DNA of 64,000 nt, from contig JAKZZE010000032.1 in NCBI GenBank assembly GCA_024220505.1, forward strand, positions 131,501-195,500, written 5' to 3'. Positions within the stretch are counted from its first letter, which is position 1. Every line of letters begins with the position of its first letter. Source of the DNA: Rhizopus arrhizus (lineage: Eukaryota; Mucoromycota; Mucoromycetes; Mucorales; Rhizopodaceae). The notes below the pieces were generated by a model, which saw nothing but the letters and a program-made list of their open reading frames with translations, searched no databases and had not been told where the DNA came from. The position numbers were made by a program, and so were the translations under genes. Below, piece after piece: positions 23,763 to 35,557 of the stretch.

Positions 23763-24197
23763 AGCAGAGAAAAAAAGGGACCAATAAAGCTTGCAGGCGT
23801 CTTTTATATATAAAAAAAGGACGTTTGATTTAAAATAGTGAGAAAGAAAATGTTTATTTTTTATAAAGAATTTTTAAGAGTCATCCATGGCTTCGTCATG
23901 AATTCCATTCTTATGCTTGAAAAACCTTTTCCAAACAATGGCCGTTCAAGAGAGCCAGCGACGTTTCTCTGGGTTATTTTCCTCATGTCATCAGAGCGGG
24001 TTCATGTCTCCTTGGGCTTATTGTCTACCCTAAGGCTTCACCAAGATGGCCTGAAAAGAGGATGAAAGACAGTGTGGGAAGACTCTGTGGTGTGGACAGG
24101 AAACAATAACAAACGGGGCAGGTTTATAAAGGATACCATGTGCATTCCTCACAAAGTATGAATGTAAAGTAAAAAAAAAATTTTAAAGGATCAAAAT

Positions 24198-24211
24198 TCA
24201 TTCTTTGTGGC

Positions 24212-24244
<33 letters not shown>

Positions 24245-24782
24245 GATCTGGGTGATTGGGAGTAGTTAACAGTATGGAAATCTCGTGGTCTGTGCCCGTA
24301 CCAATCTCTTGGACCGCGGATAAAGAGATCAGGTTGGCTTCTACTGACTGTCCAACCGAGTCAGGATAAAGTCTACAGGGCGAGGTATCTAAGAAACGGA
24401 TATGTGGCTGGAATGGCCCTGAAGAAGGGGGCATGATGATGTTGAGAGGACGATCGATTGGGCTTGGTGACTTTTTTGTACAGTTGCATGCCATGGTACC
24501 GATGACAGGCATGGCCAGAATGGATTTCTGCAAGTAGGATGCTCCTGACAGAGAGGGTCCATACGATCGATGTTGCATCTTGGACCAGAGAAGGAGGCGG
24601 GGTACACAATCGTCAAGTGGAATCTTGGGGTTCCATGAGTCAAATTTGATTTCGAAACCAGTTGGACACCCAAGGTGAAAAATCCATGGCCAACAAGTCC
24701 CAGTCATCAAAGAGAACGACTCGCTTTCAAACGATCGATTCGAGAAAAAAAAAATCAAGACCCTCAGTTTTGAATGATCCAA
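24198..24782 (-). other. Unassigned open frame of 194 codons
   Basis: Longest frame in this gap, with a Phe run at its 3' end encoded by the A30 homopolymer, which makes the C-terminus implausible. The upstream part (e.g. HLGCPTGFEIKFDSWNPK, LIPLDD-type segment, NHPDHF) has normal composition, but the other two minus frames are open over the same 230 nt, so openness alone is weak evidence of coding. No domain recognised. Confidence 0.2.
24213..24242. repeat. A30 homopolymer
   Basis: Uninterrupted run of 30 A in an intergenic region. Confidence 0.85.
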
Positions 24783-26206
24783 ATGATATCATGTGAGCCT
24801 TAGACAGCCAGGCTCACAAAAGAGATGGTTCATGATGTATAGGTTAGATAAGCAAAGATAAATAGATGGTTTACTGACAAAAGTATATCCATCCTTTCTG
24901 GATGACCTTTGGCTAAAGCAAGAGGCACTTTAATAAAAGCACTTTGAGCATTCTTTTGAAAGACAAAGCCCAGACGAATGGAAAAAGGAAGCCTTCCATT
25001 CAAAGCAGTGTGAAAAGGAAAGTTCAGTTCTAGTAAAGCATTTTTGTAAACGACAGAATGCCCATGTTTTAAAGTCTAGCATTACCTTCAGAATCAACAG
25101 ATCGGTAAAGCGACATTTCAAAGAGGTGAGTTGCTACACTGGCGAACCGAGGTCAGAAATCGCTCAAGTCATGGCTCGACGGATGGGAAAGCTTAAAAGG
25201 AAAGACCAAGGAGATGGTTCATGCTGTGGCTGTGAGCATGATGATCCCCAAATGTGTCAACTCGGCTGTTTACTCTGGTAATCATGAGGATTTCAAACGT
25301 GTCCTTGTTGATAAAGCTGTCAGCACGATAAGTCTGCCCTGTGATGGTAAGATCACCAAGGTCAAGAAACTTGGTGATACTTTGAACGGTAACTGCTGGA
25401 TGCATGTGATTTTATCATCTAAAAGGCATCTTTAGATCCAATAGATTACATATTTTTTTTTAATTTTGCATTGATTGGCAATAGTTGCGATCCCTCTTGT
25501 TTGATCGACGTGCGACGTTCATTAGATGAAGCTACATCATAGCTTATTTACCAGCAATTACTTTCTTCTTCTTTCTATTTTGTAGCTTTCAATTAAAATG
25601 AATGTCTCTATTAAATCCAAAGTTATTTGTATTAAAAACCACTATTATTTATAGCTACTAACATAGCCACTATTAGATGGTCTCAAAGTGAAAAAAAAAC
25701 AGTATATATTGCGGATCGACTTTTTTTTATAAAGTATGCTGGATATTGGTAATACTAATAGACGCTTATAAAACGCACAATTTGGTACAGATGAAGTGGA
25801 AGGATAGAGAATTACAGCTGTAAGTGGTTCAAACAGGCGTTGAACTTGCTTGATCTCATAACTAATGCGGACCTATCGTAAGAGGAATTGTTATGATCTA
25901 GATCAATGACTGAAGACAGACAATGTTACAACTCTTGGACTAGCATGTATCTTGAGAATCGAAAAGCATATTCAGTGTAGAAAGAACAAAATTGGCAGGA
26001 TTTGGATCAGCAGGAAAGAAAATAAAAAAAAGTGCTTGGTCACATAGGTACGCCTCAAAATACTTAGGGAAGGGGTGTTGATTGAAATGAATGTTAAATT
26101 CGTCATCAAGTGTCTTTATTTACAGCGACCTGTCTAAGAGGGGCTCTCTCTATTTTGATTGAATACAATATCATTAGGAGTAGTCAATCGTATGGAAAAA
26201 AACGAT

Positions 26207-27587
26207 TTAAGCAGAGATCCCACCATCAGCAGAATACACAAAGAACAAGACCCAAGCAACGATGGTAGCAACGATAAACAAGACCAGACATACCCAGTTG
26301 ACCCATTTGATCTTTGTATTTTCATACGAGTCCAATCCTTGTGCTTTGAGATCAATTTCCTTTTGGTTTCGCTCCTTCATTAACGCCACTCGCTTTTGAC
26401 GACCTGCTTCGAGCAGGTTATCGAGCGCCACATATTGGCTGACCCAGAGTGTACAGATCAGGACGAAACCGATACAGGCGAGGGTCAAGAACAAGATCAT
26501 GACGCCAGTGTAGGCCTGGTTTTGAGTATGATCTTGAACGACGCCGACGATGATATCCAAGATGGTTGTACCGATATTATTTGAACTCTTGTACATACCC
26601 AGGCCAGTACCGATGTATTCAGACGGCAGGACCATACCGATGGAGGTGATCATACTGATGGGACCAAAGGCCAGTGAGATACTGTAGAACACCATGCCGA
26701 CCACAGCACTGACGTAGGTCCAGCCGAGCAAGACAGAACTGAGGATCAAGAAGATGGCAGAGATGAGCAAGGTGATGATACGACAGCCATACAAGTCCAT
26801 GATGATACCCAGCAAGGGTGTGGCGACAATGGGTACCGTCTGAGACGCGCTGGCGGTGTAGCCCGCCAAGACGCTGGTGCTTCCGAAATGAAGGGTGACA
26901 AACTCGGTGCTGATGGTCTGAAAGGAGGACCAGACGGCGGCATAGAGAAACTCGATGAGGAGGATTTGCCAGTAGATCAAGGGGAACTTGAGCACCCCTC
27001 GCCAGTCAAACTGTTTGCGTGACTTGAGCTTCTGAATGTCCTGTCCGGACAAGACACTGCCCTGATGACGCAAGTGACGGACGACGAAGGCATAGATGAC
27101 ATTCATCACGATCGAAAAGCAGCAGATGATGAACGAAAGCCAAAAGGCCCAGACCCAGTCACCCGTTCGGACCGCGATCGGATTCGCGACCAAGGTGCCC
27201 AAGAAGGTGGCCAGGCGACTGATGGAAAGCTGCAGACCGATGGCGATCGCTAGATTCTGTGTGCGAAACCACTTGGACAAGATTGATTCTTGCATCGTCA
27301 CAATCAGTCCGGATCCGATCCCAAAGATGACTCGGCCGGCGACCATCAGGCCATAGGACTGGTACTTGGCTGCGATCGCCGTCAGCAAACTGCCTACGAT
27401 CACCACACAGTTGACCGCAAGTGTTCCCCAGACAGAGCCAAACATGTCGATAAAGATACCACCAAAGATGGGGAAAATGGTAGTGATAATCGAAACTGAA
27501 GATGAAATGACACCGTATTGGGTATTGTTGATATGAAGATTCTAGTTTGAAAAAGTAAAATCACTCTTTAAAACACATTGCTTTATT

Positions 27588-27646
<59 letters not shown>

Positions 27647-27922
27647 GTTTTAATCTGAGATTTCATGGCGCTTAGGGCACTTGTTGAAAAGTGAGAGCCA
27701 ACTGTTATGAAAAGATTAGGCGAGTGCTTGATAGTAAAGGTTATTCTTTATACTTGGAAAACATAAGGCAGTAATGAGAGCGATTAGTTTGTATTGCCAA
27801 GGAGCATTCGCTAAAGCAGTGTCTCCTGCTTGAATTTCATCAATGACTGTTACTTCTAATGGGCTTGACAAGGCCCCTTTCTTTTCATCTAAAGTATAAG
27901 CTTCTGATTCTTCTTTAGACAT
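26207..27922 (-). CDS. Major facilitator superfamily transporter, MFSD1-like
   Basis: Twelve-helix transporter. Exon 1 starts at 27922 (MSKEESEAYTLDEKKG), a short second exon near 27701-27645 encodes GSHFSTSALSAMKSQIKT, and the main exon (about 27540-26207) holds most of the protein. Features: DMFGSVWGTL after helix 2, the loop GRVIFGIGSGL, a QESILSKWF segment and LQLSISRLATFLG, all close to MFSD1, a lysosomal dipeptide/amino-acid exporter in animals. The second half has PLLGIIMDLYG and PSEYIGTGLGMYKSSNNIG. The N-terminus carries an acidic dileucine-like stretch, compatible with sorting to vacuole or lysosome-like organelles. The second intron contains a T54 run (plus-strand view). Substrate is inferred only from the family. 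Confidence 0.87.
27590..27643. repeat. T54 homopolymer inside an intron
   Basis: Longest homopolymer in the window: 54 uninterrupted T on the plus strand, which is A54 in the transporter's pre-mRNA, sitting between its second and third exons. Confidence 0.85.
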
Positions 27923-28819
27923 TGGCAATAACAAAATAGACAAAAAAAGAGATATTTCCCTTGTCGATTCCTAAATTTATATAAAAGAAGAAAATTAGTG
28001 TAGCAGTGTAACCAGCTGATGATTTTATCTGATCTTTAAAGATTTATTGAATCTCGTAATACGGCAAGTGTTGAAAGTAAAGTAGAAATAACATTCACAA
28101 CAAATAAAAGGGGGATGGTTAAAATAGATATAAAAAAAGAGAGAGAGAGGATTTTTAAAAACTTGTTATTTTTGATTGTCACCCGAATGAATTTTGTAAT
28201 ATGCTTAATAAACATCCAACAAACTTTCTCGTTTGCCCCACCTGAGCATCTTTCATTCCTGGCGTCAATCATTTTGTAAATTGTGTAACTGTAACAAACA
28301 TCTTTTTTTCTGGGCCTGAAAGCATAGGTAGAGTTCTAGTATTCTTGTATCACTGTTGTAAATCTCTCTTCAGTGCCACACATCTCATACACAAAGGAAA
28401 AAAAAACTTGGCAAGAGCTGGTTAATTTCCTTAAATATGTCTTTCCACTTTTCTACTGTTTTACAAATTTCATTTTTATTCAACTGTGGTTGCTTGACTT
28501 TGATGACAAGTATCCAGGCTGAATTGATTACTGTGTCCATCACTGCTCTTTTTTTTCCCCTTTCATAAAGTCTGAAGATCAAAAGCTGGTCAGCGGTTTC
28601 CTTTGCGTGATTGAATGATCAAACGATTTATTATCTTTTTAAAAGATAACATTCTGTTTATCCCAATTTAATCAACATCAATTTTGTACAAAAGACAATA
28701 TAACTACAACTGGACTCTTCAAATAGCCGATACATGCGCATCTACAAGAAAATGCTTTTGAAGCAATGAATTCATAGTGAGCCATGCCTGAATCTTTTTA
28801 AATATCTAGGGCCATCCAC

Positions 28820-28858
<39 letters not shown>

Positions 28859-29349
28859 ATTGAAAGAATTGAGGAGACGATTCCTTTCATACTTGCTTCG
28901 TTTTGGAATGAAACAAAAAATATCCTTTACTAAAAGGGTGGAAATGATACCTTTTATATCTTTAGCACATGGCTTTACAAACAAAAAGAAGGTGAAAAAA
29001 AAAAACATTTGATATTCTTGAATTTATTTCTCTATTCAACTTTGGTAGATTATTCAAACAGATTAGACCCTATCTCATTCACTTTTATATTCCTTATAAA
29101 AATATCAGTGATTAGGGAATAAAGGATATTGCTTATTTATGTATTCTATTATTTAATATCAAACACATGGCTTCAAATTCTCGCAAGTATGGTTTGTATA
29201 GATTTCTCCTATTTTAGTAAAAAGTAGCATCATTAGCATATTTGTAAAAAGGGAGAGAACAAAAGAGAGAAATTCGATTTCCGCCATTTTCATTTTTTCC
29301 TTTTTTTCATCCCCCGGTTCTCCGTCATTTTCTTTTTTTAATCTAAAAT
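27923..29349. other. Gene-poor divergent promoter region
   Basis: 1.43 kb between the divergent transporter and prohibitin genes. Contains an A36 run (28821-28856), several shorter A/T runs and no recognisable gene. The last 100 nt before 29350 are C/T-rich and are probably the PHB2 leader. Confidence 0.45.
28821..28856. repeat. A36 homopolymer
   Basis: Uninterrupted run of 36 A in the intergenic region upstream of PHB2. Confidence 0.85.
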
Positions 29350-30345
29350 ATGGCACAGCAAGCAAAGCAAGCAGCTGAACGTTTAGGAGGTATGTTTTTC
29401 AAAGGGTCCGGTAAAGGAGCTGGACCTGCCACGGGTGCCTTGATTATGTTGGGTGCTTTAGGTTATGGTGTGAATGCGTCACTTTTTAATGGTAAGAAAG
29501 TTTGAGCACGTTTGACGTTTATGCTAATGGTTTTTTTTTTTCCACAGTGGACGGTGGTCACAGAGCGATCAAATACACTCGTCTGTTTGGTGTACAGAAC
29601 ACGGTCTATAACGAAGGAACTCACTTTGTGATTCCTTGGTTTGAATCACCCATCATTTACGATGTTCGTGCCAAACCTCGCAATGTGGCTTCCTTGACGG
29701 GCACGAAAGGTGAGGAAGAGAGGGAGAGAGAGAGGCAGAAGCTGACGTTTCTTGCTAGATTTACAAATGGTCAACATCACCTGTCGTGTGCTTTCAAAGC
29801 CTCGTGTCGATCAACTGGCGACCGTGTACCGTACGCTGGGTCAAGACTATGACGAACGCATCCTGCCCTCGATTGTCAACGAGGTCCTCAAGTCTGTCGT
29901 GGCTCAATTCACCGCCTCCCAGCTGATCACCCAACGTGAACGGGTCTCACGTCTTGTCCGTGAGAACTTGGTCCGTCGTGCGCTTCGATTCAACATCATC
30001 CTGGACGATGTTTCCATCACCCACGTCGGATTCTCACCCGTCTTTGAAAGCGCGGTCGAAGCCAAACAGATCGCTCAGCAAGACGCACAGCGGGCGGCCT
30101 TTATCGTCGACAAGGCCAGACAGGAAAAGCAATCGATCATTGTCCGTGCCCAAGGTGAAGCCAAATCGGCTGAATTGATCGGTGAGGCCATCAAGAACAA
30201 GCCTGGGTTCCTTGAGCTGAAACGGATCGAGGCGGCTCGTGAAGTGGCTGCGATGATCTCTCGATCCAACAATAAGGTCATGCTTGATTCTGATACGTTG
30301 CTGCTCAATATCAATTCAAACAAGGAAAAGGTGGCTGATGAATAA
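29350..30345 (+). CDS. PHB2: Prohibitin-2
   Basis: Inner mitochondrial membrane protein that forms large rings with prohibitin-1, scaffolding m-AAA proteases and OXPHOS assembly. Exons 29350-29491, 29548-29709 and 29759-30345 give 296 residues, the usual length. The N-terminus has the single anchor ([20 protein letters not shown]), followed by the SPFH/PHB domain: [61 protein letters not shown]. The C-terminal coiled coil includes [19 protein letters not shown] and [15 protein letters not shown]. The longer N-terminus and DGGHRAI mark prohibitin-2 rather than prohibitin-1. Confidence 0.96.
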
Positions 30346-30633
30346 GTCGTGTATAAAATAAAATTTTGTATTTGTATATCTCGTGAGGTTATCCATCGAC
30401 AAGAAGCAGAGGATCAACATTTTTTTAAAAAGTGTACACGATGGCCAAGACATTGCAATCGCTCCCCTTTTTTTTTTTCTCACTGGAATTATCATTAAAA
30501 GCAAAGTATGAATGCATGTGCATACCATCGCTAGCAGAATATGCTTGTGGCCTCCTTTTTTTTTTTCCCTTGGCGGTTTGGATAGTTTAGTGGGCTGCTA
30601 AGCAACGATGATGAGGGGAGAGGGTGAAATTTA

Positions 30634-31283
30634 TTATAAGATAAGTAAAGGAGAATCAAATAAAGTAGAATATTCTGATATAAGTGTGTCTGAAGTTAAA
30701 AGATATTCTTTTGAATACAACTGAATGATCTCATCTACAATGAAATCAAAATCATGTATTTCTAAATTATAATCCTATACGATTGGAATAGTATTATTAT
30801 TATGCATAAATAAGATTGTTTATTTACCAGTAATTGTAATAATTGCTTTTCCATCAAGTTAATTTCATGTGTCGTAAACATCTCGGCATAAGTGACCCAA
30901 TATTTATTTTTTATTGCAGAATCATGAAGGTATTTGGTGGTGATGATGATCGTGGCTAGAAATATCCTGTGACGAGTACACTCCATTCCTTTTTATGACT
31001 GTTTAGTTATGAATAATACAAGTCTTCATCTACCTTTGGAAGTATGTGATAATAAATGCTTTAATCTTTTTGCATAGGATAAGGTACTGATTAATGTACC
31101 CGTCTTTGTGTTTGATTTGGTTACAATGGATTCTATAAAGGATCTGAGTGGAATAATGATGGATGTGATTGGAGATGGTAATAGTTGATGTATTTTCTTG
31201 TTGACATGAATGTATTCTTCATGATGAATGCATTGTATGATGGATTCAAATTCAATTGCAATGTAATCTTTATTGAGTTGGTA
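30634..31283 (-). CDS. PHO80/PCL-type cyclin (5' end unresolved)
   Basis: Cyclin-box protein of the Pho80/PCL group, the partners of Pho85-like kinases in phosphate sensing, cell cycle and polarity. Blocks in order: FIESIVTKSNTKTGTLISTL, YAKRLKHLLSHTSKG, then MECTRHRIFLATIIITTKYL, KNKYWVTYAEMFTTHEIN and MEKQLLQLLDYNLEI, matching the family (the typical LNDSSxKNKxW appears as HDSAIKNKYW). Exons: upstream part to 31034, 30988-30828 and 30774-30634; phases agree. The upstream frame is open to a stop at 31284 but has no Met in the right place, so a further 5' exon or a different start is needed. It is tail to tail with PHB2. Confidence 0.82.
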
Positions 31284-31721
31284 TCAATTCATCATGTATT
31301 TTTATATTTAGTTTTTACCTAGCAAATAACTAGAAGGTGGTTTATCATTTATTTTATTAAACAAGATATAATTAAAAGGCGGTAGAGATGAATCCATGTG
31401 AATAGCAAAGAAATCGAAAGAAATAAAGGAAAATAATAAAACTCTCTTTTATATATAAAAATGATAGAGCCTCTGTTTACTCTGTCACTTATTCGGGTTT
31501 TGAAGGGGGGAGAGAAGGGGATTGTATTATAAAACAAATTGATTTTTTTTATAAAAAAAAAAACTTGAACAGTTATCCAAGTTTTCTCTCTTTTTTTTTT
31601 TTTATTATTACAATTCAATATATCCTTTCTTTTATAAACAAGTTTGTATTTTTATAAATAATCTCATCTTTTGGTTTCAAACATGCGAAAATAAAAGCAT
31701 GAAAAGTGTAACACAACCAGG
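31284..31721. other. Intergenic
   Basis: About 440 nt of AT-rich DNA with runs of A and T (e.g. 31540-31565 and 31589-31603). It should hold the missing cyclin 5' exon or promoter and the 3' flank of YTH1. Nothing else seen. Confidence 0.4.
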
Positions 31722-32650
31722 TTAATTTTGCTGCTGTCTCATTCTACCTTGAGTACATCGATTTGCATAATGGCCTTGCTGTCCACATTTAAAGCAGGTC
31801 ACATCTTCTAACCTTCTAAATGTACCTTGTGGTGGCCTATTGTTATTGTTATTGTTATCATAAAATGAACGATTTTGATGCTGATAGGGTTGTTGTTGTT
31901 GCTGTTGTTGTTGTTGTTGTTGTTGCTGCTGAGGAGGCTGTTGTGGTTGAGATTGTTGTTGTTTTTGTTGCTGTGGTTGTTGTTGGTCAACTTCAGGTGG
32001 CAAAGTATACATGACAGGTAATTCATATTTAGGATGTCCATTAGGACAATTAAGACCATCTGGACAGAATCCAGTAACATAATTTTGACAAACTAACTTT
32101 CGAACATGCTTATTACGACAATTGGGTCCTGTGATGATACATTAATACAGAATCAAAAAGAAATGAATAGTGTGCTTACCATGTTTACAAAATCCTCTAG
32201 CATACCATGGACATTCTTTTTGTTTGCTTTCTGGATCAATATGAAGATACATACACTCGTCTCCATTACAACATTCACCATACTTTGAATAAAACCAACA
32301 CTCGGGCATCTTTTTCATATTAAATACATGCAAGAATTCACATGCATCTCCCTTTTTACATAAACCTCGAAGCCAGTGCTTACAAACAACAGATTTATCT
32401 CGATCATATCCCTTGTGCTTAAACTGACAGTTGTAACCTTTTGTACATGTACCTTTTAAAAAATATTTACAAATAGGATCATCTAGAGTGATGTTGTCAG
32501 TCTTGTTCATTAAAATAAAAATAAAAAAAATAATTTGCCTTCTTTTTTTACTTGATCGTCCAATTTTAATCCTAATTCATTTTTAATAAACTCTTCAAAG
32601 TCAAATGTGATGTTGGTTTGGTTAACGTTGAATAATGGTGAGGCCAACAT
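31722..32650 (-). CDS. YTH1: Cleavage and polyadenylation specificity factor 30 kDa subunit (Yth1/CPSF4)
   Basis: RNA-binding subunit of the mRNA 3'-end processing machinery that recognises the AAUAAA signal. Exons 32650-32552, 32501-32180 and 32128-31722 give 275 residues. It has five CCCH zinc fingers in tandem (CKYFLKGTCTKGYNCQFKH, then CKHWLRGLCKKGDACEFLH, CWFYSKYGECCNGDECMYLH, CPWYARGFCKHGPNCRNKH and CQNYVTGFCPDGLNCPNGH) and one C-terminal CCHC knuckle (CFKCGQQGHYANRC). As in animal CPSF30, the knuckle is present, whereas baker's yeast Yth1 lacks it. Between fingers and knuckle is a Gln-rich linker (31885-31995) built from CAA/CAG repeats, a low-complexity expansion that probably varies between strains. 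Confidence 0.95.
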
Positions 32651-32855
32651 TGCTAATCAAGAATGACAAAGAAAAAAGTGAAAAATATGAAAAATTAAAA
32701 AAGGAAAGATACGTCATGATTATGGTGACTGCCATATAAAGTAATACAAATCAAAAAAATAACGGTTGACAAAAGTTTATCCAATTCATATCCTCTCGAT
32801 CGTTTTTTATTTTTAATTAAATTTTTTTTTTCTTTCTTTTCAATTTATATTCACA

Positions 32856-34540
32856 ATGGATCAGCAGAAAAAGATTAAAATAGCAGTAATTGGCTCAGGC
32901 CTTGCAGGTCTTTCAGCAGCTTATTTGTTAACGAAAGGATCCGATCGGTTTGAAGTTCATTTATTTGAAAAAAATTCTTCACTTGGGATGGATGCCTCTT
33001 CTATCTCAATTGGACCCAAAAAGGAACACAGAATTGATGTGAGTATGAGCAGTTGAATGCATCTTAATTGCTTGTCGTGTTACTTACCCCCCCCCCTTTT
33101 TTTAAGGTTCCAATGCGATCCTTTATGTCTGGTAACTACATGAACTCCCATGTCAATCATTCACTCACAAAAAAAAAAAAAATTAGGCTATTATTCTCAC
33201 CTGTTTCGATTATATCAACATTTACAAATCCCAGCAAAGAAAGCGAAATTTAGTTTTGGATGGTACAGGATTAGACAGGACACAAAGCAACAGTATGAGC
33301 CTACGGATGTTGCTTCCTACACAAAGAACGAATCTTACTTGATTTACAGTGGTGCACGTACCGTGGGCTCTTTGGATCGAGTCGAATTTGATACAAACTC
33401 AGTGATAGACACCTTTCAATCTTTTCTCACGTTCCTCTGGACTTCATGCATCGTTGCATTTTCTTATTTTCAAATCTTATTCATCTCCCTCTACATGCAC
33501 CACAGCGGACATCTAAAGAATCCCGATCATTTCATCTGTCAGATCACACTGGATGAGTTTTTCAAACGCTATCGTATCCATGACTACTTTGCCCATCAAG
33601 TGTTTGTACCCCTTTTTGCCGCTGTCTGTACCAATTCTTATCATTCCATGTTAAAATACCCTGCCTCTGATGTCTTGGGTAAGCCCTTTTATTCTATCCG
33701 AACCCAATTGACCCTCTTTTGATAGAATACATGGCATTGGGCGTTTTTGAAGAATCCTATGTGGCTGGTTGTGGTGTACAGCAAGTGGTCAAGCGTCTTT
33801 CGGCCCCTCTGGAACACATTCATCTCAAGACACAGATTGTTCACATTCGACCCGATACAGACCATCGATACCAAATCCAAGATGAACAAAACAAGACGTA
33901 TTCAATCGATCACATCCTCTTTGCCACCCAGGGCAATCAGGCCGCGACGATCCTCAAAAAACTCGTTCAGTCTGACCCTTGTCCCCAGTCCAGACGCATC
34001 CTTCAGGATCAGATCGACATGCTCCGTCATTTCCAATACGACACGGCCCTGGTCATCAACCACACCGACACACGTCTCCTGCCCAGTAACCCGAGTCACT
34101 GGAAAGCATTGAATCTGGCCATGGTCGACAAAACCGTCGATCCTGGTCACAGTGAGCTCATCGTGTCCTCTCCTCATGATACCACCATGACCACTCACAT
34201 CTTGAACTTGACACATCATCAGATCGCCAAGGATTCAATCTATCTCCAGACGACCAACCCCTGTCTCAGTGTCGATCCTCGCAAGGTGCTTTCGATCGCC
34301 TGGTTCGAACGAGCGACAGTGACAGTGAAATCCAAAAGGGCCCTTCAGACCCATCTCTTTACAGTTCAAGATGGTGAGTACCAGTTGGGTCCTTGTCAAG
34401 GTAAGAATGGGATTTGGTTTGTTGGTTCCTATTGTTGGAAAGGTATTCCTCTTTTGGAAGGATGTGTAGCAAGTGCGGAATATGTTGTCACAAAAGGTAT
34501 CGGACCATCGGAAGGTGTCTCTGTCCATGTGCCTTGGTAA
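32856..34540 (+). CDS. FAD-dependent amine-oxidase-like oxidoreductase
   Basis: Flavoprotein with an N-terminal Rossmann FAD site: IAVIGSGLAGLSAAYLL (GxGxxG) followed by the acidic residue in VHLFEKN at the end of beta-2. After two short introns the frame continues through FGWYRIRQD, LIYSGARTVGSLDR, CQITLDEFFKRYRI, VFVPLFAAVCT, FATQGNQAATIL and the C-terminal flavin-site block GIWFVGSYCWKGIPLLEGCVASAE. This order resembles the COG2907-type NAD/FAD-binding proteins, often found near cyclopropane-fatty-acid synthases in bacteria, with fungal relatives of unknown role. A hydrophobic insert (FLTFLWTSCIVAFSYFQILF) may anchor it to a membrane. The first introns (after 33040 and around 33110-33190) are not fully resolved; the intron at 33680-33725 joins SDVL to EYMALG. 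Confidence 0.8.
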
Positions 34541-34624
34541 AGGATGGAAAATGATCGGTGATTAAAATAAAATAAAAAATACCTTATTTTTTTTTTCCTT
34601 TTTATTTTTTTGAAAGAGACGAAA

Positions 34625-35557
34625 ATGAAACTCGGGTTGTTTTATGTTTGTATCTTATGCTTTGGAGGACTGTGTCTGGCTTCATTTGGAGATAACCAAT
34701 CACGTTACCGAGGTTGTGTTGAACAGTGTGCGTCCACCATTCGCAGTTTACCGGTTCATTTACGACTTCTCGGCTGGACCACACGAGACGATTGTCAATA
34801 CCACTGCATGCAAGCCATCACACAAGAGGCTCTCGCATCAGACCAACCCATTCATCAATACCACGGCAAGTGGCCCTTTTATCGACTCTTTGGCATTCAA
34901 GAACCCGCCTCGACACTGTTTTCCATCCTGAACGGTCTCATGCATTACAAGTACTTTTTCCAACTACGACAAAAGATACCCAACTCATTTCGCCTCAAAC
35001 CTGCTTATGTTGGCATCGCCATCTGTGGTATGAATGCCTGGCTCTGGAGCACCATCTTTCACACCCGTGACATGCCGTGGACAGAAAAGCTAGACTATTT
35101 CAGTGCCGGACTCTACATTCTCTACGGCTTCACCCTTGCCGTCCTTCGGATCTTTCAGGTCCGTGGCCTCTGGGCCGCTGCATGGACTGCTCTCTGCAGC
35201 ATGGCCTATGTGGCCCACGTGACTTACCTTGCTCGTCTCACCCGATTCGATTATACGTACAACATGCTGGCCTGCTTGACCGTCGGCGGACTGCAGACCT
35301 CGCTCTGGTTAGCGTGGTCCGTCTGGAACGCAAAGAGACGGTCGTATGCATGGATGGCCGGTGTGTCTGTGGTCTTGGTGAGTCTGGCGATGAGTTTAGA
35401 AGTATTTGATTTCCCGCCATGGCACCTTGTCCTCGATGCCCATTCCCTGTGGCATGCGGCCACGATCCCTTTGGCACCCTTGTTTTATCGATTCTTGTTA
35501 CAGGATGCTTATGCAGAAAGCAGAATAGGTCAAAGTTTAGATAAACGATCGTCCTGA
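34625..35557 (+). CDS. PER1: Per1-like GPI phospholipase A2 (PGAP3 family)
   Basis: ER/Golgi membrane enzyme that removes the sn-2 acyl chain of GPI anchors during lipid remodelling. Single exon, 310 residues from the ATG at 34625. Signal peptide MKLGLFYVCILCFGGLCLAS, then the lumenal Cys-rich segment CVEQCASTI and DCQYHCMQAIT typical of Per1, KWPFYRLFGIQEPASTLFS, and seven helices with conserved GMNAWLWSTIFHTRD and DAHSLWHAATIP, whose His residues belong to the CREST hydrolase core (with FHTRD and the earlier Ser). Starts only 84 nt after the FAD oxidoreductase stop, with a short T-rich leader between. Confidence 0.93.
   Translation: MKLGLFYVCILCFGGLCLASFGDNQSRYRGCVEQCASTIRSLPVHLRLLGWTTRDDCQYHCMQAITQEALASDQPIHQYHGKWPFYRLFGIQEPASTLFSILNGLMHYKYFFQLRQKIPNSFRLKPAYVGIAICGMNAWLWSTIFHTRDMPWTEKLDYFSAGLYILYGFTLAVLRIFQVRGLWAAAWTALCSMAYVAHVTYLARLTRFDYTYNMLACLTVGGLQTSLWLAWSVWNAKRRSYAWMAGVSVVLVSLAMSLEVFDFPPWHLVLDAHSLWHAATIPLAPLFYRFLLQDAYAESRIGQSLDKRSS

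Larger units (their letters stand above)
23763..26206. other. Gene-poor stretch with unassigned frames
   Basis: 2.4 kb between the secreted protein and the transporter. Includes an A30 run at 24213-24242, a block 24250-24780 open in all three minus frames, and 24937-25435 with overlapping open frames on both strands. None matches a family I know. The rest (25440-26200) is AT-rich with nothing visible. Confidence 0.4.
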
